From the NCBI GenBank assembly GCA_030018455.1, contig JASEFU010000001.1:588922-652921 (forward strand): a stretch of 64,000 nt of DNA. Direction: 5' to 3'. The notes beneath the pieces were generated by a model. The model was given only the letters and a program-made list of their open reading frames with translations. It was not told the origin of the DNA and made no database searches. The stretch is from Dehalococcoidia bacterium (GTDB taxonomy: Bacteria; Chloroflexota; Dehalococcoidia; DSTF01; JALHUB01). Of the stretch, positions 10,101 through 17,263 are shown piece by piece; the first letter of the stretch is position 1; each line of letters begins with the position of its first letter. The position numbers were made by a program, and so were the translations under genes.

Positions 10101-10372
10101 GCCAATTTGTGGTTGCGTCTTACGTCGTCGAGGTTCAGACGAGTACTCACATCCTAGAGCATGTCCGGATTCCCGCATTTGACCCTCACGATGATGTCCA
10201 TCGCCGGCTTGCGGAGCTATCCAAGCAAGCTCACGAGGAGACGGCAGCAGGGACGAGAGACCAGTCAGGCTCCATCGAAGCGCAAATCGATGCAGTAGCC
10301 GCCCGCCTATGGGGGCTGTCGGACCCAGAGCTGCGGGAGATCCAGCAGTCGCTGGCGGAGCTGACGGGGTAG
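7121..10372 (+). CDS. Type IIG-like nuclease and adenine-specific DNA methyltransferase fusion
   Basis: 1083 aa from GTG 7121, preceded by TGAGGAATCAG. Residues 1-140 look like a PD-(D/E)XK-type restriction domain: E59, then GRADAVYNRFVIEYE gives D68...E77-x-E79, followed by a QVRQYIDEL helix. Residues 160-360 are helical. The N6-adenine methyltransferase core follows: motif X HNLGQYYTPDW (372), motif I LLDPACGSGTFLV (401-413), an acidic FDLDPLA (444), and motif IV GNPPWVVW (610-617). The remaining 450 residues are probably target recognition, including SVFKTQGGECF and a C-terminal coiled region. This is the Eco57I/PglX-type arrangement, methylating host DNA and cutting or flagging foreign DNA. 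No separate specificity subunit or helicase is present. The nuclease motif ends in EYE rather than EYK, so cleavage activity is uncertain. Confidence 0.8.
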   Translation: MAEALQLEELIRRESPRIAKAISQAAAKAGNEAEFRRPVANLIEEFAEPLDVSFRVQEERTLIAGRADAVYNRFVIEYEPPRSLHGSNGYRNNQHAIDQVRQYIDELHRIERHRVERMAGVATDGSWYIFARYKEGAWTVDEPLPVTPESTATFLRYLASLSTEVALTADHLVRDFGENTTVSRLCVSTIYGALVATDHPKVKVIYDQWREQFAEVCGYDEGRSRVDLRRLARNYGIKDASPNAFRLFFSIHTYYATFIKLLALQVAHFYLAPKLGTGLRQVASYSTDQLLDYLRKMERGGIFRELGINNFLEGDFFGWYLDVWDEAIDKAVRRIVSELAHYSLVTLDVDPEQTRDLLKKLYQNVMPKQVRHNLGQYYTPDWLAERLLNQLGYQGDPDKRLLDPACGSGTFLVLAIQRVKKTALEKMLPEADVLQKILANIVGFDLDPLAVMSARTNYLLAIGDLLQHRQSEVNIPVYLADSILTPAQMEELVGQQMRMMGPEERQYRFKTVVGQFAIPGSLVTAQYVDQLARLLEESVELKRTPEDFRRRFLAIFPLVEGRDKQDLDVVQDLYQRLRQLDEAGVNGIWARIIKNAFAPLFVGRFHYVAGNPPWVVWANLPSSYRSDTGWLWEGYGLTAKASRPQFELGKQSRDISMLFTYVCLDGYVDTGGRLGFVITQSVFKTQGGECFRRFSIANRPFKVRHVDDMVRLQPFEGASNRTSVVIIEKAAATTYPVPYTLWRKRLKGTSIPQEATLDAVSEMTMRSNFVAMPVASDEATAPWITGRPQALRAATRVIGRAAYEGHVGVHTVGGNGVYWLNIVARRPDGLLVVSNVNEGAKRKAEAVQASVEPDLVYPLLRGRDVRAWYGVPSLHMLVPHSTETGWQAINEAALDSEFPRAYGYLKRFQNHLLERAPYKLLRKGHPFYILFGISDYTFAPYKVVWREQGSKLSAAVVGLFDGKPVIPDHKLMLVPLDSEAEAHYVCAMLNSSPCQFVVASYVVEVQTSTHILEHVRIPAFDPHDDVHRRLAELSKQAHEETAAGTRDQSGSIEAQIDAVAARLWGLSDPELREIQQSLAELTG

Positions 10373-10374
10373 AC

Positions 10375-11901
10375 GTGAAAGCTGAACGCTCAAGCAATCC
10401 CCAAAGGTCGAAGCTGGTAGTCCCGTCTCCAGACTCCTCCGGCCCTTCGCCGATCACCGATGAGTTTCACACTTACCTGATCACCGAGTACGAGAATATC
10501 GCCGAGGCACATTTCCGCACCATCGAAGCCATCTCGTCCTTCTTCCGGTACTACCTCCTCATCATGTCCGTTCCCATCGCGCTACTGTCTGGCTTCATCG
10601 GGCTCTCTTCCGATACGGAGGAGCGCCTTGCGGCCATTGATGACCTGGGAGTCGTGCTGGGCGCTGCACTGACGCTCATTTCCATAGTGGGCTTCACGGT
10701 CATGCTCTACGTCGTCAATCTGCGCATGGACGTCATTCTGTACGCCCGAACCGTAAACGCGATCAGGAAGCACTTTTACGATCAAGCCGAGATCGGCATA
10801 GAAGAGAAACTCCGGACCAGGGTACTCCCCCAGACGCCATCGCAGCCGGCGTATGAAGAACGGGTCTACTTCCTTCCCGTCATTCTCTCGTTTGCCCTGT
10901 TGGACACTTTCTACCTTTTATCGGGACTCGTGCTGCTAAGCGGCACGGCGCTGGTGGATTTCTCTCTCGGGGCACCGCCCGGCTGGGTGTGGGCCGGCGC
11001 GGTACTGTTTCCGGCACACTACGAAGCGTACCGACGGTATGCCAAACATCGGGAACACGCCTATCTGAGGTCATACTCGATAGGCGTGGATATTGACGGG
11101 GTCCTTAACAAGCACCGCCAGCACTTCTCTCGCCTCCTGCAGGACAAGGTTGGCAAACACCTTGATCCGGACAACATCACGACAATTCCGCTGCATGATG
11201 ACCCAGGGCAAGGCGTCACCAGAGAGGATGAGAGGGTCGTCTTCAATAGCGCCGAATACTGGGCTGACATGCCGCCGTTGGAGGGCGCAGCCGAATATCT
11301 CGCGCGCCTCAAGAACGCGTTCCGGCTGAAGGTACACATCTTTAGTCACCGGGCGTGGCCTGACTTGACCGCGGTGGATTCAAGGCAGCGGGCGGAGACC
11401 ACCACTAGGTGGCGGGAGGCTGCGCTGGCTCTTCAGGATGCGGACGGCGATCCTTCGTGGCTCTCAAGACTGCTGAATCGCGCCAGACTATGGCTGGGCC
11501 CTCTTGAATCGAATAACAGCCTCGGGAGCCGTTGGCGGCCCGGCGCGCTGGTCAGCTGGGCTCGGTCGAAACTGGGCACCAGCCCGATGAGCCTTATTAC
11601 AAGAGCTTGGCTCTCCAAACACGGCTACCCCTACGACAGACTAACCGTCGAGCAGGGGAACGAAAACGTGTCCGACCCCGAGGGCCACTTTCGAAATCGC
11701 TTTTACATCGCTCGCGAGAGAAAGATTCGCTTCTTTGTCGAGGACGACGCGGAGAAGGCTGCCAAGCTTGCCTTCATCTGTGATGTCGTCTTCCTACTAG
11801 AACAGCCCTACAACCAGAAACCGGTGCTGACTCTTCCCAACAATGTGCTGCGCTGCCGCAACTGGGATGAGATCTATAAGCAGGTCCGAAGGCTACTGTG
11901 A
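10375..11901 (+). CDS. Four-helix membrane protein fused to a HAD (5'-nucleotidase-like) domain
   Basis: 508 aa from GTG 10375, two bases after the methyltransferase stop; the open frame reaches back to 10309 only as overlap. The first 57 residues are soluble, ending in TEYENIAEAHFRTIEAISSF. Hydrophobic helices lie near residues 58-78, 93-115, 166-190 and 203-216. A HAD hydrolase domain begins at 235: motif I YSIGVDIDGVL (D239, D241), motif II within HIFSHRAWPDL, and motif III/IV IRFFVEDDAEKAAKLAF. These resemble cytosolic 5'(3')-deoxyribonucleotidase-type HAD proteins. The N-terminal part recalls, without clear homology, SLATT-type two-helix effectors. I do not recognise the full architecture. 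Tight coupling to the nuclease genes suggests a membrane-located nucleotidase or nucleotide-sensing effector of the same system (inference). Confidence 0.65.
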   Translation: MKAERSSNPQRSKLVVPSPDSSGPSPITDEFHTYLITEYENIAEAHFRTIEAISSFFRYYLLIMSVPIALLSGFIGLSSDTEERLAAIDDLGVVLGAALTLISIVGFTVMLYVVNLRMDVILYARTVNAIRKHFYDQAEIGIEEKLRTRVLPQTPSQPAYEERVYFLPVILSFALLDTFYLLSGLVLLSGTALVDFSLGAPPGWVWAGAVLFPAHYEAYRRYAKHREHAYLRSYSIGVDIDGVLNKHRQHFSRLLQDKVGKHLDPDNITTIPLHDDPGQGVTREDERVVFNSAEYWADMPPLEGAAEYLARLKNAFRLKVHIFSHRAWPDLTAVDSRQRAETTTRWREAALALQDADGDPSWLSRLLNRARLWLGPLESNNSLGSRWRPGALVSWARSKLGTSPMSLITRAWLSKHGYPYDRLTVEQGNENVSDPEGHFRNRFYIARERKIRFFVEDDAEKAAKLAFICDVVFLLEQPYNQKPVLTLPNNVLRCRNWDEIYKQVRRLL

Positions 11902-11986
11902 GTCGGCCAGTTGCCTACACGTCTGCCTGCGCGGCTGGGATGAGAACCGCACGACATGATCAGTTGCCGGCGGGACTGAATTAGTC

Positions 11987-12997
11987 ATGGCACGAAGCAA
12001 GGGGGTAGGGGCATCTCGGGTTTTTGTGCTTGGTGCCGGCGCGTCATACGGTGCGGGTTTTCCTCTTGCCTCGGACCTGTTTGTACGAGTCCACGAAAGA
12101 CTCGATCCTGACGATCAGAGAGACGTCGACAAGGCAGTGCGGTACTTCTACCCGGCGGCTCGGACTCTTCCTCCGTCGCCTCGGTCCCTTGCCGACAAAA
12201 ACATCGAGGAATTCATGAGCCTCTTGGATATGGCCGAAGAGTTCAACGAGATTCTGCCCACCACGATGCTCAGGGCAGACGCCATCAGGTCGCTGCGGTC
12301 GAAGCTTCTAAGAACCATCGCTGATCTGCTCATAGAAGCTCAACGGCAAGCGGAGGCCAGGCACACCAAAATCGGATACGTCGACCGTTTCATCTCGCGA
12401 CTGTCCGTGCGGGATACGGTGATGACCTTCAATTGGGATCTCCTCTTCGAACGCCGCCTCCGCCAGCGGGGGCTGCCCTTCGACCACTGCCCAAACGACA
12501 GCGGCTCTCCCGCACTTGCCTTTCTCAAACTCCATGGCTCCCTCGACTGGTTCCGTGGTGCTGAGCTCGAATCGAGGACCGGATTTGACGTGGTCCACCG
12601 GCAGCTCTATCGAGCCCCTTGGCCCAAGATCAGTAAGCGCGATGCCAAGTTTCTGACCAACGCATTGCCTTTCATCGTACCTCCCACTTTCTTCAAGACG
12701 TTCCGGGGCTGTGCCGACGTCGAAGAGATATGGGCACATGCCTTCCGGCGGCTCCAACAGGCTGACGAGATATACGTCTGTGGGTATCGCTTTCCGCCGG
12801 AAGACCTCTTCGCGCGGTTCGTCTTCCGCCGCGCCATCAGGTCGAATCTCATGCGTCGAGAAAGGAAGAACGCGGCCCCACTAAAGCTCGTCGTGATTGG
12901 CCCCAACCCGGAGGTGGCTCGCTTCCTGAGGAGAAATATCTATGGCAAGGTACGGCACGAGAATTCCCGCTTTGAGACTTCGAGTCTGACAAAGTAA
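11987..12997 (+). CDS. SIR2-family (NAD-binding) protein, probable NADase effector
   Basis: 336 aa from ATG 11987. SIR2 Rossmann signatures are plain: VFVLGAGASYGAGFPLASDL (13-32), FNWDLLFER (148-156; the catalytic Asn/Asp motif), KLHGSLDWF (181-189, catalytic His) and VCGYRFPPED near 263. There is no zinc-binding Cys quartet, so it is not a protein deacetylase of the CobB type. It belongs with the SIR2 domains of ThsA, DSR and SIR2-HerA systems, which destroy NAD+ on phage infection. It stands 85 bases after the membrane-HAD gene and 26 bases before the GHKL ATPase gene. It could be the effector of either neighbour or form its own two-gene module with the GHKL gene. Confidence 0.8.
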   Translation: MARSKGVGASRVFVLGAGASYGAGFPLASDLFVRVHERLDPDDQRDVDKAVRYFYPAARTLPPSPRSLADKNIEEFMSLLDMAEEFNEILPTTMLRADAIRSLRSKLLRTIADLLIEAQRQAEARHTKIGYVDRFISRLSVRDTVMTFNWDLLFERRLRQRGLPFDHCPNDSGSPALAFLKLHGSLDWFRGAELESRTGFDVVHRQLYRAPWPKISKRDAKFLTNALPFIVPPTFFKTFRGCADVEEIWAHAFRRLQQADEIYVCGYRFPPEDLFARFVFRRAIRSNLMRRERKNAAPLKLVVIGPNPEVARFLRRNIYGKVRHENSRFETSSLTK

Positions 12998-13023
12998 TTT
13001 TCCAGGGGAACTCAGGAGGCAAA

Positions 13024-14595
13024 ATGATGACTGCAAGGAAGAGACCAGACGGAACCTACGACCTGCCGGTGGGACGTGGCCATATCGGAGCGGAGGTTCT
13101 GGAAATCATTTCGGGAGCCCTGTACACGAATCCACTTGATGTGGTCCGCGAGTACATCCAGAATGCTGTTGACGGCAGGGCTACCGACGTCCGCATCGAA
13201 GTCCGCGACGACGAAGTTGTCATCTCAGACAACGGCAGGGGTATGGACTTGTCGGAGCTTGACGAAGCGCGCAAGATAGCGATTTCTCGCAAGCGTAAAG
13301 ACACGCAAGTTGGCTTCAGAGGCATCGGAATCTACTCCTCCTTCTCCGTGTGCGATCGTCTCGAGATCGTTACCAGACCAGCAGCAGGTCACGACGCATA
13401 TCGTCTTCAGTTCATGTACGGCGACATCCGTTCTCAAATCGAAAAGGCGAGAGAAGGTCTAATAGATCCTGTGTCACTGATGGACGTCTTGGATCAATAC
13501 ACTCACATTAGCGATGCGCCGGCCGGAGTCGCCCGCGGGAATCCTAGTGGATCGTTCACTAGGGTTCGCCTCTCCAACCCGACCCAAAGATTCAACTCGC
13601 GAGTTGGGCAGGTGGACGCACTGTCCGCCTATCTCGTGTCCACGGTCCCATTGGACTTCTCAGATGACTTCGAGCATGCTGCGACCGTCCGAGAAGCTAT
13701 TGCTACAAATGTCCCGGAGTTCAATCTCATACGCGTCGTCGTGAAGGTCGGCGATGATCCCGACCAACTCATCGTGCAACCGGCTGTAGAGGATCTCATC
13801 CCACCGACGATACGGCTGCTGACTGATCCGAATACCGGATCGCCGGTTGCCCTCATTTGGGCGTGCCTGAATCGAGAGCGGAGAGGGATCAAGCCCGCAC
13901 ACGTCCAGGGATTCCTTGTACGAGTGAAGGGCTTCGCCATAGGCGATAGACAGTTCGCGCGCCAATTCTGGGGGCGAAGGGGGTACGGCGTTCTGTATCC
14001 CTGGTATACCGGCGAGGTTTACGTGCTCGACGGTTCGATTACACCGACTGCTGAACGAAATGACTTCGAAGAGAGTGCGGCAAAGGAGCGGCTGTACGAA
14101 CTGCTGAGGCATGAATTCGGACGTCTGGAACGTGCCGCTGATAAAAGGAGGGAGGCCTTAGTTGACGTACAAAAGCTGTCGAGAGGGGCGAAGCCGTCGT
14201 CAGACCTTCCCGAGGTCCTCCGCCGCCTTGAGGAGGCAGGTCAAGAGCTAGATACTTCTGCTGCACTGAAGCCTGACGAACTCCTGGACGAGAAGGGCGC
14301 GCGTGTAACAAGTCTCGGTGCCCCTATGACACCGCCATCGAGCCAACGTGCGCCAGTTGGCGTCGGCCTCGCGCAGCCGGAGAAGGAGGCAACCGAGGCT
14401 ACGGCGGTTGATGAAGAAAGTATCGCTCAGATGCTATATTCACTCCCTATTCAGTGGCCGCAAGACACGCGTGAGGTGGTGGACATCGTAGATGAGACTC
14501 TTCAGGAGGACCTAGAACCCGTGAAGTATCGTCAGTGTGCACGTGATGTTCGCAAGAAGTTGGAGACTTGGGAACAAGACGGCGATGCTGAGTAG
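13024..14595 (+). CDS. GHKL (Hsp90-like) ATPase protein
   Basis: 523 aa. Two ATG codons are adjacent (13024 and 13027); AGGAGG at 13014 suits the second slightly better. The Bergerat ATP-binding fold is clear: N-box VREYIQNAVDGRA (41-53), G1 box VVISDNGRGMD (65-75) and G2 box QVGFRGIGIYSSF (96-108). Later residues (to about 360) look like an Hsp90/MutL-type S5 domain, with FLVRVKGFAIGDRQFARQFW and ITPTAERNDFEESAAKE. The C-terminal 150 residues are charged and probably coiled. Similar Hsp90-like ATPases occur in prokaryotic defence islands, often with nucleases or SIR2 partners. Here it directly follows a SIR2 gene, suggesting a sensor/chaperone and effector pair (inference). Its 3' end meets the convergent radical SAM gene with two bases between the two stops. 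Confidence 0.75.
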   Translation: MMTARKRPDGTYDLPVGRGHIGAEVLEIISGALYTNPLDVVREYIQNAVDGRATDVRIEVRDDEVVISDNGRGMDLSELDEARKIAISRKRKDTQVGFRGIGIYSSFSVCDRLEIVTRPAAGHDAYRLQFMYGDIRSQIEKAREGLIDPVSLMDVLDQYTHISDAPAGVARGNPSGSFTRVRLSNPTQRFNSRVGQVDALSAYLVSTVPLDFSDDFEHAATVREAIATNVPEFNLIRVVVKVGDDPDQLIVQPAVEDLIPPTIRLLTDPNTGSPVALIWACLNRERRGIKPAHVQGFLVRVKGFAIGDRQFARQFWGRRGYGVLYPWYTGEVYVLDGSITPTAERNDFEESAAKERLYELLRHEFGRLERAADKRREALVDVQKLSRGAKPSSDLPEVLRRLEEAGQELDTSAALKPDELLDEKGARVTSLGAPMTPPSSQRAPVGVGLAQPEKEATEATAVDEESIAQMLYSLPIQWPQDTREVVDIVDETLQEDLEPVKYRQCARDVRKKLETWEQDGDAE

Positions 14596-14597
14596 AC

Positions 14598-15995
14598 TTA
14601 GTGGACAGTCCTACTGATCACTTCCACCGGCAACTCGCGCCCACCGTGGCCATCCCGCGAGAATTCTTCACCCAGCACCGACCGCCACAGGCCATTGATC
14701 CACTTCCGATTCGGATGGCAGAGCGGGCAAACATATCCCACATATCTTCCGGCGTAATCTTGCAGGGCGAAGGCTCGCTCTCCTAACCCCATCTTTCTGT
14801 CGCACCCCGCGCAGGTGGCCGCACGTAACAGCGTACTAGGGTCGTTGAGAAGCTCGCGGAAGCTCGATCGGTCGCCGTTCAGACTTGGAGTAGGCTCCTC
14901 GATGAATCCGGCCACTCCTTCCGGGTCCGACCGTGGTCTCGGCCCCGGCCTCATCGAGAACGCTTCCTCGAATGATGCAGCCCCCGCGAACTTGTCTAGA
15001 AGGGCGCTGTAGGGCGGGAAGGCACCTCCGGCACCCATGACGCGCCGCGCTTTCGCCACCATCTCCAACTGCCTCGCTGTCCAGTGAGGTGAGACATATC
15101 GATTCTTGATGAGCGAGTTGAGCGGCTCGTAACGCATCGGGTAACAGACAACCCCCCACGATAGCAGATCGACCACCCGACTTAGGAAGTCCGCTGGCGT
15201 GTCAGTGAAGTTGTAGAGGGTATAGACGACCATACGCCTGCGCTTGAAGCCCGCGGCCTCCAACGCGGGTATCGCCCTCTCGAGCGCCTTCTTCTCATTG
15301 GGAATGTCATATGCCATCCTAATCGGTCGAATACGCAGTTTCGCAAGCTCACGCGCGACGTCCTCATCGATGAGCCGGGCGTCGAGGCCCTGGTTGAAAT
15401 CGACCTCGACGTCGAGCTCTTGGAGTTCCTCGACGATGTCCCTCCAGTTGGGAACGCCAAGAATGTTGTTATCCCAGAGGACCACTTTCCTGTGTTCCGG
15501 ATAAACCAGATCGCGTATTTCCTCGGCAGGTCCCCACGTCTTGCCTTCGAGGCGGGGCACTGCACAAAATGCGCACTTCCGGATGCAGCCCCGAGTCCCG
15601 AACATGATGCTGGAGTCCCAGCCGGGTGTCAGCGAATAGTCAGGGAGGAAGCGCTCCACCTCAAGCAGAAGGCCCTTGTGAATTTCGTCCGCGCCCGACA
15701 ATTTGGCGTGCTCGGGCATCAGCGTGGCGTATATGCCGCCGAGCCTGATCTCGGCGCGCGGGTACAGGGTACGATAGTACTCGACAGCTTGGTGCACGGG
15801 TGCCCAGGAGTACGTGAACAGGCTTGTCACGAGGATGAGGCGAGGCGCGCGGCCAACAGGCCGCAGGCCCCTGTGGAACTCAACTTCGTCTCCCTTGGCG
15901 TTGTGGAACGATGCCAGCTTCAGGAGTCCCAGCGGCGGGTAGCGGGTGTAGTACTCTGGCTCCACCAGCAGTACTCTAATTTGGCCCTCCCTCAC
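14598..15995 (-). CDS. B12-binding-type radical SAM protein with C-terminal zinc-like knuckle
   Basis: 465 aa from GTG 15995. The N-terminal 120 residues resemble a cobalamin-binding domain (VEPEYYTRYPPLGLLKLASF, then VTSLFTYSWAPVHQAVEYY and RLGGIYATLMPEHA) but lack the classic DxHxxG. The radical SAM cluster motif is GCIRKCAFCAVP (C137, C141, C144), followed by VVLWDNNILG and GLDARLIDED. The C-terminus has paired CAGC and CPLC motifs, possibly a metal-binding knuckle. The substrate is unknown. It ends two bases from the convergent GHKL gene, so it either closes the island or is an unrelated neighbour. Radical SAM enzymes appear in defence (viperins), but this one lacks viperin features. Confidence 0.7.
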   Translation of the reverse strand: MREGQIRVLLVEPEYYTRYPPLGLLKLASFHNAKGDEVEFHRGLRPVGRAPRLILVTSLFTYSWAPVHQAVEYYRTLYPRAEIRLGGIYATLMPEHAKLSGADEIHKGLLLEVERFLPDYSLTPGWDSSIMFGTRGCIRKCAFCAVPRLEGKTWGPAEEIRDLVYPEHRKVVLWDNNILGVPNWRDIVEELQELDVEVDFNQGLDARLIDEDVARELAKLRIRPIRMAYDIPNEKKALERAIPALEAAGFKRRRMVVYTLYNFTDTPADFLSRVVDLLSWGVVCYPMRYEPLNSLIKNRYVSPHWTARQLEMVAKARRVMGAGGAFPPYSALLDKFAGAASFEEAFSMRPGPRPRSDPEGVAGFIEEPTPSLNGDRSSFRELLNDPSTLLRAATCAGCDRKMGLGERAFALQDYAGRYVGYVCPLCHPNRKWINGLWRSVLGEEFSRDGHGGRELPVEVISRTVH

Positions 15996-16332
15996 CCTTT
16001 ACTGCGGTTTCCGCTGCGCAAAAGTATACCAGTGGATGGCGACTTTGGCGATCCCACCACCATGCGGGGGCACAAGAGGGACTTTCATGGGCAAGGCGCC
16101 GGCCCCTGTGATCGTTCGTCGCCATATCGGGCCGTTGGCAGGCGAACACCCGGTCGGTCACCTGCATGATGGCTATCGGCGGCCGCGGTGCCACGGCAGT
16201 CGCCGTGATCCACGGGTCGCACATTCGCAGACCGATCTGGGCTAGCTTCGCGCCAAACGAGAAGGGATCGGAGCGAAGAGCCTCGACTGGTTACGCCCCG
16301 CAGGCGCAGTAAATGTTAAGGTGCGCTCGGCA

Positions 16333-16354
16333 ACTGGTCACAAACTGGTCACAA
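16333..16354. repeat. Tandem 11-base direct repeat ACTGGTCACAA x2
   Basis: Two exact copies of ACTGGTCACAA lie head to tail at 16333-16343 and 16344-16354. The 11-base period is about one helical turn, as in tandem protein-binding sites or integrase arm sites. The flanking CAACGTTGGG (16370s) shows further symmetry. The function is unknown. Confidence 0.6.
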
Positions 16355-16607
16355 AGTTGGGGACCAACGTTGGGACGGCCGGCAGGGGAGGGCACGGTCG
16401 AGGTCGATCTCCAATACGAAATGGCCTTTATAATTGCCATAAAGGGAGGGCGTGGAACGGCCTCCGCCGAACTTCAAAACCGTCGCGCATTGGGGCGCCG
16501 CTCAGGTCTGCGCTGCTGAGGCATCGCCTGCCAGCGGGTCAGCCCGCTTGCGGCGGCTCCCGAGCGCGCCCTTCGACTTCTAAGATTCTTGCGTGTCTCC
16601 TGAACAT

Positions 16608-16620
16608 CAAATAATATTTG
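16608..16620. promoter_or_regulatory. Palindrome over the abiE promoter, likely AbiEi operator
   Basis: CAAATA-A-TATTTG is a perfect 13-base inverted repeat ending four bases before the AbiEi ATG. It contains a TAATAT -10-like hexamer (16611-16616), with TTGCGT 17 bases upstream. AbiEi antitoxins bind inverted repeats in their own promoters, so negative autoregulation is likely. Confidence 0.5.
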
Positions 16621-16624
16621 AGGT

Positions 16625-17263
16625 ATGAGTGACATCCAGGCGGCATCGCCAGTGCGCCCATCCGCCTCCAGGCCCGACCGTGCCCGGCTCTTCGAAATGG
16701 CCTCGGAGCATCGCGGTTATTTCACTGCTGAAGAGGCCCGAGCCTGTGGGTTCAGCTGGGCGCTGCTCTCACATCACGTCAAGAGCGGCCACTTCATCCG
16801 GGTCAGGCGCGGCCTATACCGCTTCCGAGAGTACCCGTCGTTCCCCCGTGAGGACGTGCTTGCCGCTTGGCTCGCCGTTGGGAGGGACGTTGCAGTGGTC
16901 TCGCACGAGAGCGCTCTCGACCTGCTGGGCCTCAGCGATGTGATTCCAGACGCCGTACACCTCACGGTTCCCCGATCCCGGCGTAACCTTCCGTCGGTCC
17001 CAGGCGTAAAGGTTCACACGACTGTTAGGCCGGTGCGGTCGGATGAGCGGGTCGTCCGCGAGGGCATTGTGCTGACCTCGGCCGCTCGCAGCATCCTGGA
17101 TGCGGCCGAGGCGGGGATGGCCCCGGAACAGGTCGAAATGGCGGTCATCCAGGCCATCGAGCGGGGGCTGGCGACCACTGAGCAACTGCGACGCGGCGCC
17201 GACAAGCGCGGGCAGCGGGTGGCGACACTGGTAGCGAGCGCACTCGGCAGGGTGGGGGAGTGA
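16625..17263 (+). CDS. abiEi: AbiEi-type antitoxin and transcriptional regulator
   Basis: 212 aa. The N-terminal winged-helix antitoxin domain is seen as LFEMASEHRGYFTAEEARAC followed by GFSWALLSHHVKSGHFIRVR and RGLYRFREYP. The AbiEi C-terminal region follows with VVSHESALDLLGLSDVIP, HLTVPRSRR and VVREGIVLTSAARSILDA. Type IV antitoxins of this family counteract the AbiEii nucleotidyltransferase without direct binding and repress their own operon. GAGG at 16620-16623 is too close to the ATG at 16625 to serve it. Either the mRNA is nearly leaderless, or translation begins at GTG 16652 after AGGCGG. The stop overlaps the toxin GTG by four bases (GTGA). It is an abortive-infection and plasmid-stability type module next to the island. 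Confidence 0.85.
   Translation: MSDIQAASPVRPSASRPDRARLFEMASEHRGYFTAEEARACGFSWALLSHHVKSGHFIRVRRGLYRFREYPSFPREDVLAAWLAVGRDVAVVSHESALDLLGLSDVIPDAVHLTVPRSRRNLPSVPGVKVHTTVRPVRSDERVVREGIVLTSAARSILDAAEAGMAPEQVEMAVIQAIERGLATTEQLRRGADKRGQRVATLVASALGRVGE

Larger units (their letters stand above)
15996..16624. other. 629-base non-coding stretch between radical SAM and AbiE genes
   Basis: I see no convincing gene here. Small open frames (for example 16036-16245 and 16313-16519) have no recognisable domain. The stretch holds a tandem 11-base direct repeat (16333-16354) and, at its right end, a palindrome upstream of the AbiEi gene. The local sequence around 16415-16445 is AT-richer (TTTATAATTGCCATAAAG) and contains nested inverted repeats. 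It may be a scar of mobile DNA, but there is no integrase or clear att site. Confidence 0.5.

Noticed and set aside
4256..14595. Assigning the island to BREX, DISARM or Thoeris
   Set aside because: No PglZ, BrxC, DUF1998 helicase, PLD nuclease or TIR protein is present. Only a shared methyltransferase, SIR2 or ATPase would support it, which is too little.
14598..15995. Radical SAM gene as a viperin
   Set aside because: It has a B12-type N-terminal domain and a CxxxCxxC motif outside the viperin context; length and C-terminal Cys pairs do not match.
16313..16614. Remnant integrase C-terminus
   Set aside because: The open frames have no Tyr-recombinase motifs (R...HxxR...Y); the repeated TGGTCACAA explains the apparent peptide pattern.
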